A stretch of 59,402 nt of DNA from Acidimicrobiia bacterium. GTDB lineage: Bacteria > Actinomycetota > Acidimicrobiia > Spongiisociales > UBA5794. The notes beneath the pieces are model-generated. The model had not been told where the DNA came from, did not search any database, and saw only the letters and a list, made by a program, of their open reading frames with translations. The stretch is taken from positions 1 to 59,402 of the forward strand of contig JASJAX010000043.1 of the NCBI GenBank assembly GCA_030066755.1, written 5' to 3'. Position numbers and translations under genes: made by a program. Shown here one piece after another: positions 42,204 to 50,960 of the stretch (position 1 is the stretch's first letter; the number at the start of each line of letters is the position of its first letter).

Positions 42204-44489
42204 TCAGCAAGTACCCATGTCCAGCGGATCGTCCTTCTCAGCCGCGGATCGTTCTTGCCAGACAGCAACGAGGCGACCGAGCGTCTCGTGGTCGGGAGCG
42301 CCGCCACCGAACGCAGCGATGGTCGCCATCGGCATGGTCCCCGCGACGCGCACGAGGTCGGGGTCCTGGAGCGTCTCAGGTGGCGCATCAGCCGCTTCGA
42401 TGAGGAGCTCCCGACCGATTGGGTCCGCGATCCACTCGGCGAGCGTCGAGTCTGCGGTGAGTGGCAGCCGCAGCGACGGGGCGGTGACGAAGACGGTGGT
42501 GGCGAGCGGTAGGTCCCGTGAGTGGTGGCCGACCTCGATGACGAACTCGCCCTCCTCGACTACCCACTGGTTGTGGACTTCCGACCAGAAGGAGAAGGCC
42601 CGCTGGTCGAGATCGATCTGGATCCTGCGGCTCTCGCCCGGCTGCAACTCGACCCGCGTGAACCCCTTGAGCTCACGAACCGGCCGGTGCACGCTCGACT
42701 CCGGATCCCGCACGTACACCTGCACGACGTGGGCACCCGCAACCCCGCCGGTGTTGGCGACGGATACGGACACCGCCGCAGCGAGGCTCCCATCGCCGAC
42801 GCGGCCCGTGAGTTCGATGACGAGATCGTCGACTTCGAAGGTGGTGTAAGACAGTCCAAACCCGAAGGGGAAGGTGACATCCTGGTTGCACTTGTCGTAG
42901 CCGCGGTAGCCGACGTAAAGGCCCTCGCCGTAACGAACGACGTGTGAGTCGCCGGGGAAGTTCAGATACGACGAGTTGTCTTCGAGGCGGTGAGGGAAGG
43001 TCTCGGCCAACCGACCCGACGGATTGACCTGACCGGTGAGCACGTCGGCGATCCCGCCGGCGGCCGCTTGCCCGCCGAGCCAGGCCTCGACCAGTGCAGC
43101 GGAGTGCTCCAGGACCGGATCCAATTCGACAGTGGCGCCATTCACCAGCACGACGACGAGGTTGGGATTCACGTCGGCAATAGCCGCAAGGGCGGCGAGT
43201 TGGTTGGCCGGCAGACGCATGTGAGACCGGTCGAGACCCTCGGTCTCATACGACCCGGGCAGGCCGATCACCATCACCACCGTGTCGGCTGCCTGTGCCG
43301 TCGCGACGGCCTCGTTCAACAAGGCGTCGTCGTCCGATTCCTCGTCGATGTCGAATCCGGCTGCGAACTGCACGTCGCCGTGCAGCGCTGTGAGCTCGTC
43401 GATCAGGTTCTCGATCCGGATCGGGTTGACCTCAGAGGACCCGGCGCCCTGGTACCGGGGCGTCCGGGCGAACTCACCGATCAGAGCTACCGAAGTCTCG
43501 GGCCGCAGGGGGAGGAGTCGGTTGGTGTTCTGCAGCAACACCACGGACTCTGCGGCTGCACGGCGCGCCAGTGCATGGTGCCCTGCCACGTCGAAGTCTT
43601 CGTCGATGTCGAGTGTCGGCGTACCTTTGCGGACGAGTTCGAGGACGTTACGAACCCGCTGATCGAGCAGCCCTTTGGGTACCTGACCGGCTCGCACCGC
43701 CGCCGCGACCTCTCGAGGAGACCGCCCCAGCTTCGGCGGCATCTCCAGATCGAGACCGGCTTCGAGAGCCGGCACCCGGTGGTACACCGCACCCCAGTCC
43801 GACACGACGAGCCCGTCGAAACCCCACTCGTCACGCAGCACGGAGGTCAAGAGCCATGGGTTCTCCGACGCCGACAGCCCGTTGACCTTGTTGTAGGCGC
43901 ACATGACCGTCCACGGCGCCGCGGTGGTGACCACACGCTCGAACGCAGCCAGGTAGATCTCTCGAAGCGTGCGCTCGTCCACCTGGGCGTCAACGCGGAG
44001 TCGATCGTGCTCCTGGTTGTTGGCCGCAAAGTGCTTGATGGACGTTCCGACACCGCGGGACTGAATGCCGTCGACCATGGCGACCGCGAGTTCGCCGGTC
44101 AGATAGGGATCCTCGGAGAAGTACTCGAAGTTCCGTCCACAGAGCGGCGAACGTTTCAGGTTGATCCCGGGTCCGAGGATCACCGACAGGCGGCTCGCCC
44201 GTGCCTCCTGCGCCAGCGCTTCGCCGATAGAACGGATGAGCGCGGGGTTCCACGTACTGGCGATCGCCGAAGCAGTTGGGAAGCATGTTGCCGGCAGGCT
44301 GCCGCCGATGCCGGCGTGGTCGCCCCTCCCGGGTTGGACTCGCAGTCCGTGGGGCCCATCGGCGACCATGATTGCGGGCACACCAAGTCGTTCCACGGGG
44401 TACGTCCACCAGAAGTCGGAACCGCTCGTGAGCGCCGCCTTCTCGTCGAGAGTCAACTCGGCGTGTACCTGATCGACATCGAACGACAC
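42204..44489 (-). CDS. Glycoside hydrolase family 3 beta-glucosidase-like protein
   Basis: 761 residues from GTG 44489 (GAAGGAG six bases upstream). Order: GH3 barrel (LTLDEKAALTSGSDFWWTYP, then VADGPHGLRVQ and KHFAANNQEHDR), nucleophile Asp in GLVVSDWGAVYH (about residue 240), GH3 C-terminal domain (SVVLLQNTNRLLPLRP ... VVMVIGLPGSYETEGLDR) and a fibronectin-III-like domain (PFGFGLSYTTFEVDD, PVRELKGFTRVEL). No signal peptide, so it acts in the cytoplasm, probably on imported beta-glycosides. An extra C-terminal tail of about 90 residues follows the FnIII domain. Confidence 0.93.
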   Translation of the reverse strand: MSFDVDQVHAELTLDEKAALTSGSDFWWTYPVERLGVPAIMVADGPHGLRVQPGRGDHAGIGGSLPATCFPTASAIASTWNPALIRSIGEALAQEARASRLSVILGPGINLKRSPLCGRNFEYFSEDPYLTGELAVAMVDGIQSRGVGTSIKHFAANNQEHDRLRVDAQVDERTLREIYLAAFERVVTTAAPWTVMCAYNKVNGLSASENPWLLTSVLRDEWGFDGLVVSDWGAVYHRVPALEAGLDLEMPPKLGRSPREVAAAVRAGQVPKGLLDQRVRNVLELVRKGTPTLDIDEDFDVAGHHALARRAAAESVVLLQNTNRLLPLRPETSVALIGEFARTPRYQGAGSSEVNPIRIENLIDELTALHGDVQFAAGFDIDEESDDDALLNEAVATAQAADTVVMVIGLPGSYETEGLDRSHMRLPANQLAALAAIADVNPNLVVVLVNGATVELDPVLEHSAALVEAWLGGQAAAGGIADVLTGQVNPSGRLAETFPHRLEDNSSYLNFPGDSHVVRYGEGLYVGYRGYDKCNQDVTFPFGFGLSYTTFEVDDLVIELTGRVGDGSLAAAVSVSVANTGGVAGAHVVQVYVRDPESSVHRPVRELKGFTRVELQPGESRRIQIDLDQRAFSFWSEVHNQWVVEEGEFVIEVGHHSRDLPLATTVFVTAPSLRLPLTADSTLAEWIADPIGRELLIEAADAPPETLQDPDLVRVAGTMPMATIAAFGGGAPDHETLGRLVAVWQERSAAEKDDPLDMGTC

Positions 44490-44647
44490 GGCTGCTCCTT
44501 CTCCATCGCACGTCGCCCCCCGCCAACTCGAAGGGACCGAGACCGGTCCTACTCGTGTCGAACGAGGGCGTCGGCCCATGCTACGACGGCTGCTCGCCCC
44601 CGCCGGGCGGACGTCGGCTGGAGAGATGAGTCCCGGCCCGGCGACGG

Positions 44648-45181
44648 CTACTCAGCCTGGTGGCGTACTTGGATGCGCGTCCGCATCTCATACATGTGGG
44701 TTGCGACGGGACCTTCGACTCGAACGGTCACGACGGCTCGGTCGCAGCGGCCGCGTTCCATCCGGTTGTAGGCCATGACTCGATACGGCAGCGGCTCGTC
44801 CTCCAGGAACTCGACGAAGACTTCTCTGAATCCGGTCCGGAGGGTCGTGCACGACACCGCCACTGTGCCGTTGACCCGGATGTCGAGGAAGTCGTTGTGG
44901 AGCAGGTCGACAACGAGCCGAATGCGACGCGGATCGTCGACCATGCTGCTCGTGAGTTCCGTGACGGCGACGGCGGACTCCTGGAGCGGATAGCCGTTGC
45001 TCGGCGTCACGGACGAAACGGCACCGTCGTCCGGGCCCGACTCCACGTTGACGCCTCCCCAGGTCTTGGCGACGGCGATGGTGTCCCACTTCGTCATGAG
45101 GGCCGAACTCGGTGCCACGAGTCCCATCACCAAGCAGACGACCACCCCGAGGAACACCAGGTGGCGTGTCGATCTACGCAT
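44648..45181 (-). CDS. Secreted protein of unknown function
   Basis: 177 residues from ATG 45181 with GGGAGG six bases upstream. A signal peptide (STRHLVFLGVVVCLVMGLV, cut near APSSA) is followed by a beta-rich domain of about 145 residues with only two cysteines (VAVSCTTLRTG and RGRCDRAVV), which could pair. Not recognised. It is divergent from the nitroreductase lipoprotein gene. Confidence 0.7.
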   Translation of the reverse strand: MRRSTRHLVFLGVVVCLVMGLVAPSSALMTKWDTIAVAKTWGGVNVESGPDDGAVSSVTPSNGYPLQESAVAVTELTSSMVDDPRRIRLVVDLLHNDFLDIRVNGTVAVSCTTLRTGFREVFVEFLEDEPLPYRVMAYNRMERGRCDRAVVTVRVEGPVATHMYEMRTRIQVRHQAE

Positions 45182-45334
45182 ACGGACCTCCCGCTCGCTC
45201 CACACTCCAACGTATGACGGTCGGTCGAGCAGGTCCAGAGGACTGACGGCACCGTGTGTCAACATCCGTTCGTGCCGGACCCTGGGAGCCGCAGGTGTGG
45301 AGCGATACGCTGGAGGAGCATGGTGGAGGGTGCG

Positions 45335-46021
45335 ATGCGTCGACTGATCCTGCTCCTGCTGGTTCTGCTTGTCACCGCCTGCGGGGCGACGGGGACCGAA
45401 TCGTCGACGGTGAGAGCCGTGCAGTCACGCCCCGAGATCAACCTCCCGGCACCGGATGAGATTGGAAGCCGAAGTCTCGAAGAGGTCATCGGCGCACGTC
45501 GGTCGATCCGTGAGTACGCAGACCGTCCCCTCGATCCAACCGCGCTGTCGCAGCTGTTGTGGGCGACCCAAGGTGAGACCTCGGCTTCGGGGAAGCGTGC
45601 GGCGCCATCGGCCGGGGCGCTCTACCCCCTCGAGGTGTATGTCGTCGATCGGACCGGTGTGTACCACTACGTCCCAGAGGGGCACCGGCTCAAACGTATG
45701 GTCGAAGGTGACCTGCGGTCGGAACTCTCAGCTGCGGCGTTGGATCAGGTGGCCGTCGCCGAGGCCGCCGCGGTGTTCGTGATCACGGCCGTCGAGGCAC
45801 GTACCGCCGCCAAGTACGGAGATCGTGCGGGACGCTACATGACGCTGGAAGCCGGCCACGCCGCCCAGAACCTCCTCCTCCAGGCCGTCGCCCTCGATCT
45901 CGGTGCAGTCCCCGTCGGCGCGTTCGACGATGCCGACGTGCAGCGTGTTCTGTCGCTGCCGGCCGATCACGAGCCGTTGTATCTCATACCCGTTGGGCAC
46001 CCGCAGCGAGAGGACGGATGA
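45335..46021 (+). CDS. Lipoprotein nitroreductase, SagB/ThcOx-like
   Basis: 228 residues from ATG 45335, with GGAGG upstream (ATG 45320 is an alternative). The leader LILLLLVLLVTAC ends in a lipobox (LVTAC-G). The mature part is a nitroreductase-fold flavoprotein of the SagB type: RRSIREYADRPLDPTALSQL, LLWATQGE, APSAGALYPLEVYVV, LEAGHAAQNLLLQAVALDLG and LYLIPVGHPQ. SagB-like enzymes use FMN and are normally cytoplasmic; a lipid-anchored, exported form is unusual. No azole/thiazole cluster genes (cyclodehydratase) are nearby, so a natural-product role is not indicated. Confidence 0.85.
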   Translation: MRRLILLLLVLLVTACGATGTESSTVRAVQSRPEINLPAPDEIGSRSLEEVIGARRSIREYADRPLDPTALSQLLWATQGETSASGKRAAPSAGALYPLEVYVVDRTGVYHYVPEGHRLKRMVEGDLRSELSAAALDQVAVAEAAAVFVITAVEARTAAKYGDRAGRYMTLEAGHAAQNLLLQAVALDLGAVPVGAFDDADVQRVLSLPADHEPLYLIPVGHPQREDG

Positions 46022-46096
46022 CGAACGACGCGAGGCGACGCCCGATGCTCGGGGAGCCTGGTCGAGGCCGTCAGGTTGGAGCTCGGCGGGTGACTG

Positions 46097-46792
46097 CTAC
46101 GCCGCTCGTTCGTCGAATGGGTGAGCGACGACCTCACCTTCGTCGATCGAATGCCAGTCGTGTGTGAGGGCGGTCACGAGGCCGGCTGCGAACGCGACTT
46201 CACCGACACTCTGGAGCAACAGGATCGGCCCGGGAACCGCAGCCGTGACGAACATGATCGATGCGCCGGCGGCCAGCCACGGCCAGTCGTGGTCGCGCCA
46301 GAGCCGGATGCCGATGACCAGAACCACCACGATCGTCACGACCGATGCGATCGGGGGCCCCGAGACTGGCTCGAACGAGTTGACGTACCGGGTGATTCCC
46401 TGTTCGGTCGCCGGTTCGAGGTCGAGGCCAACGACGTCGATCCACGCTCCGAGCGCCGCCATTGCAGCCGTCAGCGATGTGATCACGCCGCGCCAGGCCC
46501 GGGATGTCCCGGTAGGGTGACCAGCCATTGCGAGTGCCGCGAACGCAGCCCACATTGTCGTGGGCGTGAGGAGGCCGTGCACCCAATACCGGGGAGCGTT
46601 CAACGCCTCGAGGAGCGGGCCCGCATCGACGACGGCACCAAGGGCCAGCACGACATTGTCGTAGGCGAGGCCGAACACCACGGCGACGACAAGCACGATG
46701 GCGAGACCCGGCTTGCGTCTGGCTCGCACGGTGCCGTACACACCGAGCGAGAGCTGAACGATCGCAATGATGGCGTGAGCGATGCCGGTCAT
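46097..46792 (-). CDS. Multi-pass membrane protein
   Basis: 231 residues from ATG 46792, supported by GGAGG upstream. About seven hydrophobic segments, for example AHAIIAIVQLSLGVYG, LAIVLVVAVVFGLAYDNVVL, TMWAAFAALAMAG and IASVVTIVVVLVIGI. Polar residues are few, and no transporter or enzyme motif is seen. It is downstream of the TetR gene with 73 bases between them on the same strand, and may belong to that unit. Function unknown. Confidence 0.7.
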   Translation of the reverse strand: MTGIAHAIIAIVQLSLGVYGTVRARRKPGLAIVLVVAVVFGLAYDNVVLALGAVVDAGPLLEALNAPRYWVHGLLTPTTMWAAFAALAMAGHPTGTSRAWRGVITSLTAAMAALGAWIDVVGLDLEPATEQGITRYVNSFEPVSGPPIASVVTIVVVLVIGIRLWRDHDWPWLAAGASIMFVTAAVPGPILLLQSVGEVAFAAGLVTALTHDWHSIDEGEVVAHPFDERAA

Positions 46793-46865
46793 GGCCGTTG
46801 CCTCCTTCGTCGGAAGCGTACCGCTCCTCCGAACCTCAGCTACGGCGCACGGGCGCGCCCGGGTG

Positions 46866-47435
46866 TCACCTCGCAGCCGCCAACTCGATGCTGGTGGCGA
46901 ACTGCTCAACGAGCCACGTGAAGGAGGCTTCGACGTCGACATCGAGGCCGAATCCGCCGAGATTCTCGAGTGAAACAAATCCGTGGAGGGCGGATCGCAG
47001 CCCCCGCGCCGCATGGATCGCCGCTTCGCCTTCGAGGTCGTAGCTGCGGAGAATGGCGAGAACCGGCTCAACAGGCCGCATCGACGCTGCTGCATACTCG
47101 GCGTCGTCCGGTCGGGCCCGCGCCGAGAGCTCATACAGGCCGGGGTGCGCGTTTGCGTACGTGCGGAACTCGGCGGCGATCGCATGCAGGGCCTCTCGGC
47201 CCGCCCGACCCATGGCGGCCTCCCCGAGTCTGTGGCCGAGATCGGCAATCGCTCTGAGAGCGACTTCCCGGCGGAGGGCATCGAGGCCGTCCACGTGGTT
47301 GTACAGCGATGGAGGCTTGATCCTGAGTGCCCGAGCGACCCGGCTGAGCGTCAGCTCTCCGACCCCCTCCGCATCGACGACTGCGACGGCCGCGTCGACA
47401 ACCGCGTCCTTCGTGAGGCGCCTGCGGGTGATCAC
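46866..47435 (-). CDS. TetR-family regulator (WHG-type C-terminus)
   Basis: 189 residues from GTG 47435, which overlaps the hydrolase stop (GTGA). The N-terminal HTH is LTKDAVVDAAVAVVDAEGVG ... LTLSRVARALRIKPPSLYNHVDG. The C-terminal half (EFRTYANAHPGLYELSAR ... LRSALHGFVSLENLGGFG) fits the WHG/TetR_C_33 ligand domain. Probably represses its own operon; a palindrome upstream of the operon start is a candidate site. Confidence 0.88.
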   Translation of the reverse strand: MITRRRLTKDAVVDAAVAVVDAEGVGELTLSRVARALRIKPPSLYNHVDGLDALRREVALRAIADLGHRLGEAAMGRAGREALHAIAAEFRTYANAHPGLYELSARARPDDAEYAAASMRPVEPVLAILRSYDLEGEAAIHAARGLRSALHGFVSLENLGGFGLDVDVEASFTWLVEQFATSIELAAAR

Positions 47436-48232
47436 AGCGCGGTTTCGCTGAGGAAGCCGGAAATGGCTGCACCGACTTGATCGGGAAACTCGACGTGGGG
47501 GTAGTGGCCGGCTCCGGGAACGATGACCACGTGGCCGCCGGTCCTCGCTCCGATCGACGAGCCCTCCGCAGCCGGATCCTTGAAGTGGGAATCGGCCCCG
47601 CCCATGACAACGAGCGTTGGGAGGTCGACGCGAACAATCCGTTCCGCCAAACCGTCGCGATCGGCCGTGAGCGTCTCTCGAACAGCTCGCCTGCGAGCGG
47701 GGTTTGCCATCATTGCTGCCAGCGTGGCGGCGTGGTCGTCGAGATCGGACGGCGGTGACGAGGGATGCCACTTGCGGAACTGGCCGGCCCACAGCTTGCC
47801 GGCGAGTGGTCCGCGCAGCATCAGCCCGAGGGGGAGGCGCTGCCAGGCTGGAGCGGCCTCGAGGTGGGCACTGATGAGGACGACACTGCCGAACAGATCC
47901 CGCCGGTCGGCCGCCGCCCAGAGTGATGCGGCCGGTGCAAACGAGGTCGCAACGATCGTCGCCGGTCCGGAGTCCAGGTGATCCAGCAACGCAATGAGAT
48001 CTGCCGCCGTCTCGGCCATCCCGTAGCTCTGCCAGTCCGGAGAGGAGTCTCCGTGTCCTCGCAGGTCGGTGGTCACAACTCGGGTACCGGCCGCGACGAG
48101 CTCGTCAGCCAGGAATCGATACTCGCTTCGGATGTCACCGGCGCCCGGGAGCATCACCACGAGGCGGCCCGAGCCCCCGGTGTCGTCGAATGCGATCGTG
48201 CCGCCCGCCACATCGAGATGGTGTGTCTCCAT
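47432..48232 (-). CDS. Alpha/beta hydrolase
   Basis: 266 residues. Fold markers: MLPGAGDIRSEYRFLADELV (HG-like oxyanion loop), TTDLRGHGDSSPDW, VVMGGADSHF (acid) and PGAGHYPHVEFP (catalytic His). The nucleophile elbow reads V-A-T-S-F-A-P, so the serine is present but the usual Gly-x-Ser-x-Gly glycines are Ala/Thr and Ala. It may still be active, with a tighter elbow. It is the first gene of a two- or three-gene unit with the TetR regulator. Confidence 0.85.
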   Translation of the reverse strand: METHHLDVAGGTIAFDDTGGSGRLVVMLPGAGDIRSEYRFLADELVAAGTRVVTTDLRGHGDSSPDWQSYGMAETAADLIALLDHLDSGPATIVATSFAPAASLWAAADRRDLFGSVVLISAHLEAAPAWQRLPLGLMLRGPLAGKLWAGQFRKWHPSSPPSDLDDHAATLAAMMANPARRRAVRETLTADRDGLAERIVRVDLPTLVVMGGADSHFKDPAAEGSSIGARTGGHVVIVPGAGHYPHVEFPDQVGAAISGFLSETAL

Positions 48233-48254
48233 GGTGTGTCCTAACTAATGCCAG

Positions 48255-48268
48255 TAGCTTACGAGCTA
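48255..48268. promoter_or_regulatory. Candidate TetR operator
   Basis: TAGCT-TACG-AGCTA is a 5-4-5 perfect inverted repeat 22 bases upstream of the hydrolase start, inside an AT-richer stretch, as expected of a repressor site over a promoter. Confidence 0.5.
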
Positions 48269-48457
48269 ATGATCGTAGTCCCTAGACAACGTCGCCGCCA
48301 TTGGCGACAGCGCGCAGGGGCTGTGCGGGTCGCTTGCGCATGTTGGGATCCTTGCCACGCGTCGCCGCACGTCCGGCCAACAACCGAGTGACGACGCAGT
48401 GCGCGCATCGAACCGGTCGGATGAGGTGACGGGCGGTCACCTCCGGGTGGAGAGCGG

Positions 48458-49357
48458 TCAGCGTCGAGGCGGGCGCGGGATCAACACCGGGGTGTTCGCG
48501 GTGTAGTCCTGGAAGGCTGGCTCGTCCCCCCAGCGTTCCTGGGCGCGCCGCTCCAGCATCGGCAGTCCGCTCACCCGAGTGAGCAGCACCGTGACGAACA
48601 CGGGGGAGATCAGCGTGACCCATCGCCAGCCGGACAGCACCGGCAGCGCCATGATCGCAATACCCGTCCACAGGACGATCTCGCCGAAGTAGTTGGGGTG
48701 GCGAGACCACGCCCACAGGCCGGTCGTGATGAAGCGCCCGGCGTTCGCGGAGTCCGTCTTGAACTCGGACTTCTGCCGGTCGGCCACGACCTCGATCGCA
48801 AATCCCGCAACCCACACCAGGATGCCGAGCACGCCGACGACGCCGAGCGACTGTCGCTCGGTGCCGGTGATGATCGCCAGTGCGGCGGCCATGGTCAGCA
48901 GCACCCACAACCCCTGCAGCGACCATGCCATGAAGAAGCGCAACGCGTCCGTCTTGATCTGATCGAAGCGGCCGTCCTTGCCGTCCTTGCGGATGCGTCG
49001 GAACAGGAACGAGCCGAGGCGAAGCGCCCACACCACCACCATTGCGCCGACGATGATCGCCCGTGCATCGAGGTCGGAACTCAGTAAGAGCGCGACCACC
49101 GTGACCGTGATGTACGTGGTGCTGCCGGTGAGGTCGTAGTACATCTCCGTCTTGGCGGCGTTCGACGGAATGAACACGATCCAGTTGATCAGGTAGGCGA
49201 GTGCACCGCAGATCGCAAAGACGGCGATCGAGCCTGCCTGCGTGCTCCCGTCGCTGCCTGCGAGGATGACGAGAGCTCCAATTGCGATGCTGGCTGTGAT
49301 GCCGATGATGGACCGGCGCTTCTGATCACTCATGGACTCGACGCTAGGTGAATCCAT
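48458..49357 (-). CDS. DUF1295 / steroid-reductase-like membrane protein
   Basis: 299 residues from ATG 49357 (ATG 49333 is an alternative). About seven membrane segments; near the C-terminus GLWAWSRHPNYFGEIVLWTGIAI is the hallmark of DUF1295 and isoprenylcysteine methyltransferase-like / 5-alpha-reductase-like proteins. The usual cofactor would be NAD(P)H or SAM; which one is unknown. Last gene of a five-gene run that starts with a TetR regulator at 51644. Confidence 0.85.
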   Translation of the reverse strand: MDSPSVESMSDQKRRSIIGITASIAIGALVILAGSDGSTQAGSIAVFAICGALAYLINWIVFIPSNAAKTEMYYDLTGSTTYITVTVVALLLSSDLDARAIIVGAMVVVWALRLGSFLFRRIRKDGKDGRFDQIKTDALRFFMAWSLQGLWVLLTMAAALAIITGTERQSLGVVGVLGILVWVAGFAIEVVADRQKSEFKTDSANAGRFITTGLWAWSRHPNYFGEIVLWTGIAIMALPVLSGWRWVTLISPVFVTVLLTRVSGLPMLERRAQERWGDEPAFQDYTANTPVLIPRPPRR

Positions 49358-49377
49358 GCTGATCGCGCAACGGTGAG

Positions 49378-50067
49378 TCAGGAGACGGTGCTCTCGACAC
49401 GATCGCGAATGGTCCGCAGCATCTTTTGTTCCATGACGAACGTGCCCGGTTCGGACAGCATCGTGAGGACGAACGTTGCCGGTGTCATATCGAACTTCGG
49501 CCGCCAGCGGCTGATCAGGCGGGTCGCTCCCGTACCGGTCGGGTAGAGGCCGAGGCACCAGCTGGTCGATCCGTCCTCGAGCACGCTGACGATGGCGTGG
49601 GGCTCGTCGACTGCCTCCACCACGAACCCCATCGCCGGCATCATCAGGATCTTGTCACCGGGAGCCAGGGTTTGGTGTTCAGGCAGGATTCGGTCGGCGC
49701 TGGCCTTGAAGTCGTTGTCGATCCAGTCGTAGCTGTACCAACCGGCTTTGCCATAGCCGAGCTGCACGAGCCACGGCCACACTCGGTCCGGGTCGGCGTC
49801 GATCGTGATCGCCCTCGTGGCCTGTCCTGCACCGGGGATCAGACCGTCACCCGGCATCGCCCGGGTCGCCTCCTCGTCGGTGGCACCCCATTGCATGTGC
49901 CATGGCTTGAGTACCAGGACGTATGCCGTTACGACCGCGAGGGCAATGCTGAGTCCGACCGCAATGCCGCCGAGCCAATCGAGCCAGACGATCAACGCGA
50001 TCAGTACACCGAGACAACCGGCGGCGATCAAGACGACGATCAGCATGATCATCAATTGGGTGCGCAT
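49378..50067 (-). CDS. SRPBCC-family protein with membrane anchor
   Basis: 229 residues from ATG 50067. Two membrane segments (MIMLIVVLIAAGCLGVLIALI and GGIAVGLSIALAVVTAYVLV) come before a START/Bet v1-like (SRPBCC) domain: ATRAITIDADPDRVWPWLVQ, GKAGWYSYDWIDN, then LEDGSTSWCLGLYPTGTGAT. This kind of domain binds hydrophobic ligands. The gene is the fourth of the TetR operon, between two small membrane proteins and DUF1295. Confidence 0.82.
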   Translation of the reverse strand: MRTQLMIMLIVVLIAAGCLGVLIALIVWLDWLGGIAVGLSIALAVVTAYVLVLKPWHMQWGATDEEATRAMPGDGLIPGAGQATRAITIDADPDRVWPWLVQLGYGKAGWYSYDWIDNDFKASADRILPEHQTLAPGDKILMMPAMGFVVEAVDEPHAIVSVLEDGSTSWCLGLYPTGTGATRLISRWRPKFDMTPATFVLTMLSEPGTFVMEQKMLRTIRDRVESTVS

Positions 50068-50090
50068 GCGCGGTCCTCTCCCGGCGTCCG

Positions 50091-50534
50091 CTAGCCGAGC
50101 AGCCGGACGAAGCAGTACGCACCGGCTACGACGCCAAACGCCGGCCACATCCCCCAGATCACCACCCAGTAGTTGAAGGTGTTCTCGCGGAATCCCATGT
50201 CGCGGTCCCAGATGAGGATCGGGATCGAGGTGTACCAGAACGGAACCGACGCGATCAGGGCGAGCAGGAACCCCCATCGTTCACCGAGCAGCATGCCGAT
50301 ACTCCCGGCAATCTGAAGCGGCGCCCAGAAGATCGGGTCGGCCCAGGCGTACCCCTGGTTGAACGCGAAGTACGCCGTTGGGTCGGTCCCTTCGGGGCTC
50401 CCGCCGTAGACGTTCTCGATCGTCCACTCGCTGCGGGGGCGAACGAGGGCCACGAATTGGAGACCGCCAAGAAGCAGGATCAGACCCAATCCTCCGAGGG
50501 CAACCAACCATGTGAGCAGCGTGACTTCCATCAT
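50091..50534 (-). CDS. Small membrane protein of the TetR operon (147 aa)
   Basis: 147 residues; the ATG at 50534 shares a base with the stop of the preceding gene (TGATG). Four membrane segments (LVALGGLGLILLLGGLQFV, APLQIAGSIGMLLG, FLLALIASVPFWYTSIPILI, FGVVAGAYCFVRLLG), with an aromatic-rich loop (YFAFNQGYAWADPIFW). It may be an EXPERA-like or sterol-related membrane fold, but this is a guess. Confidence 0.72.
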   Translation of the reverse strand: MMEVTLLTWLVALGGLGLILLLGGLQFVALVRPRSEWTIENVYGGSPEGTDPTAYFAFNQGYAWADPIFWAPLQIAGSIGMLLGERWGFLLALIASVPFWYTSIPILIWDRDMGFRENTFNYWVVIWGMWPAFGVVAGAYCFVRLLG

Positions 50535-50959
50535 CACAACGCAATCACAGCGGCGAACACCGTGATGAGGCCCGCGATGCCCCAGATCGACAGCATCGCA
50601 TAGGCGGTCGTCACGCCGCTCGGGGTACCGATCCTGAGCCCGCGACGTTCCATGGCTCGGCGGGTCAGCACGCCACGGCCGGCGAAGTACACATAGACGG
50701 CCCCGCCGATCAGCCCGAAGTACGGCCAAGCCGTGCTGTCGGCGATGAGCAGGACGCCGGCGACGAGGAGGACCCAGAGGGTGAGCGCGTCCCACAAGGC
50801 TTCACCCCGGACGTCGGCATAGAACGCAGGTTCAACGGTGTTCTCGGCCTCAGTCAGCGCCAGTCGTTCGGCGGTGTTCGGGGCAAACCAGGCGATCGTC
50901 TGGCCACCCCAGCACAGCAAGGACAAGGCGATCAGTACCAGCCCCCACGCGAGAGCCAT
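50534..50959 (-). CDS. Small membrane protein of the TetR operon (141 aa)
   Basis: 141 residues from ATG 50959 with AAGGAGG upstream, starting 2 bases from the TetR stop. Membrane segments: ALAWGLVLIALSLLCWGG, LWVLLVAGVLLI, WPYFGLIGGAVYVYF and YAMLSIWGIAGLITVFAAVI. Not recognised; tightly linked to the 147-aa protein. Confidence 0.7.
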   Translation of the reverse strand: MALAWGLVLIALSLLCWGGQTIAWFAPNTAERLALTEAENTVEPAFYADVRGEALWDALTLWVLLVAGVLLIADSTAWPYFGLIGGAVYVYFAGRGVLTRRAMERRGLRIGTPSGVTTAYAMLSIWGIAGLITVFAAVIAL

Positions 50960-50960
50960 G

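Noticed and set aside
42990..44771. 593-codon frame opposite the GH3 gene
   Set aside because: High-GC antisense shadow; GH3 motifs are on the other strand.
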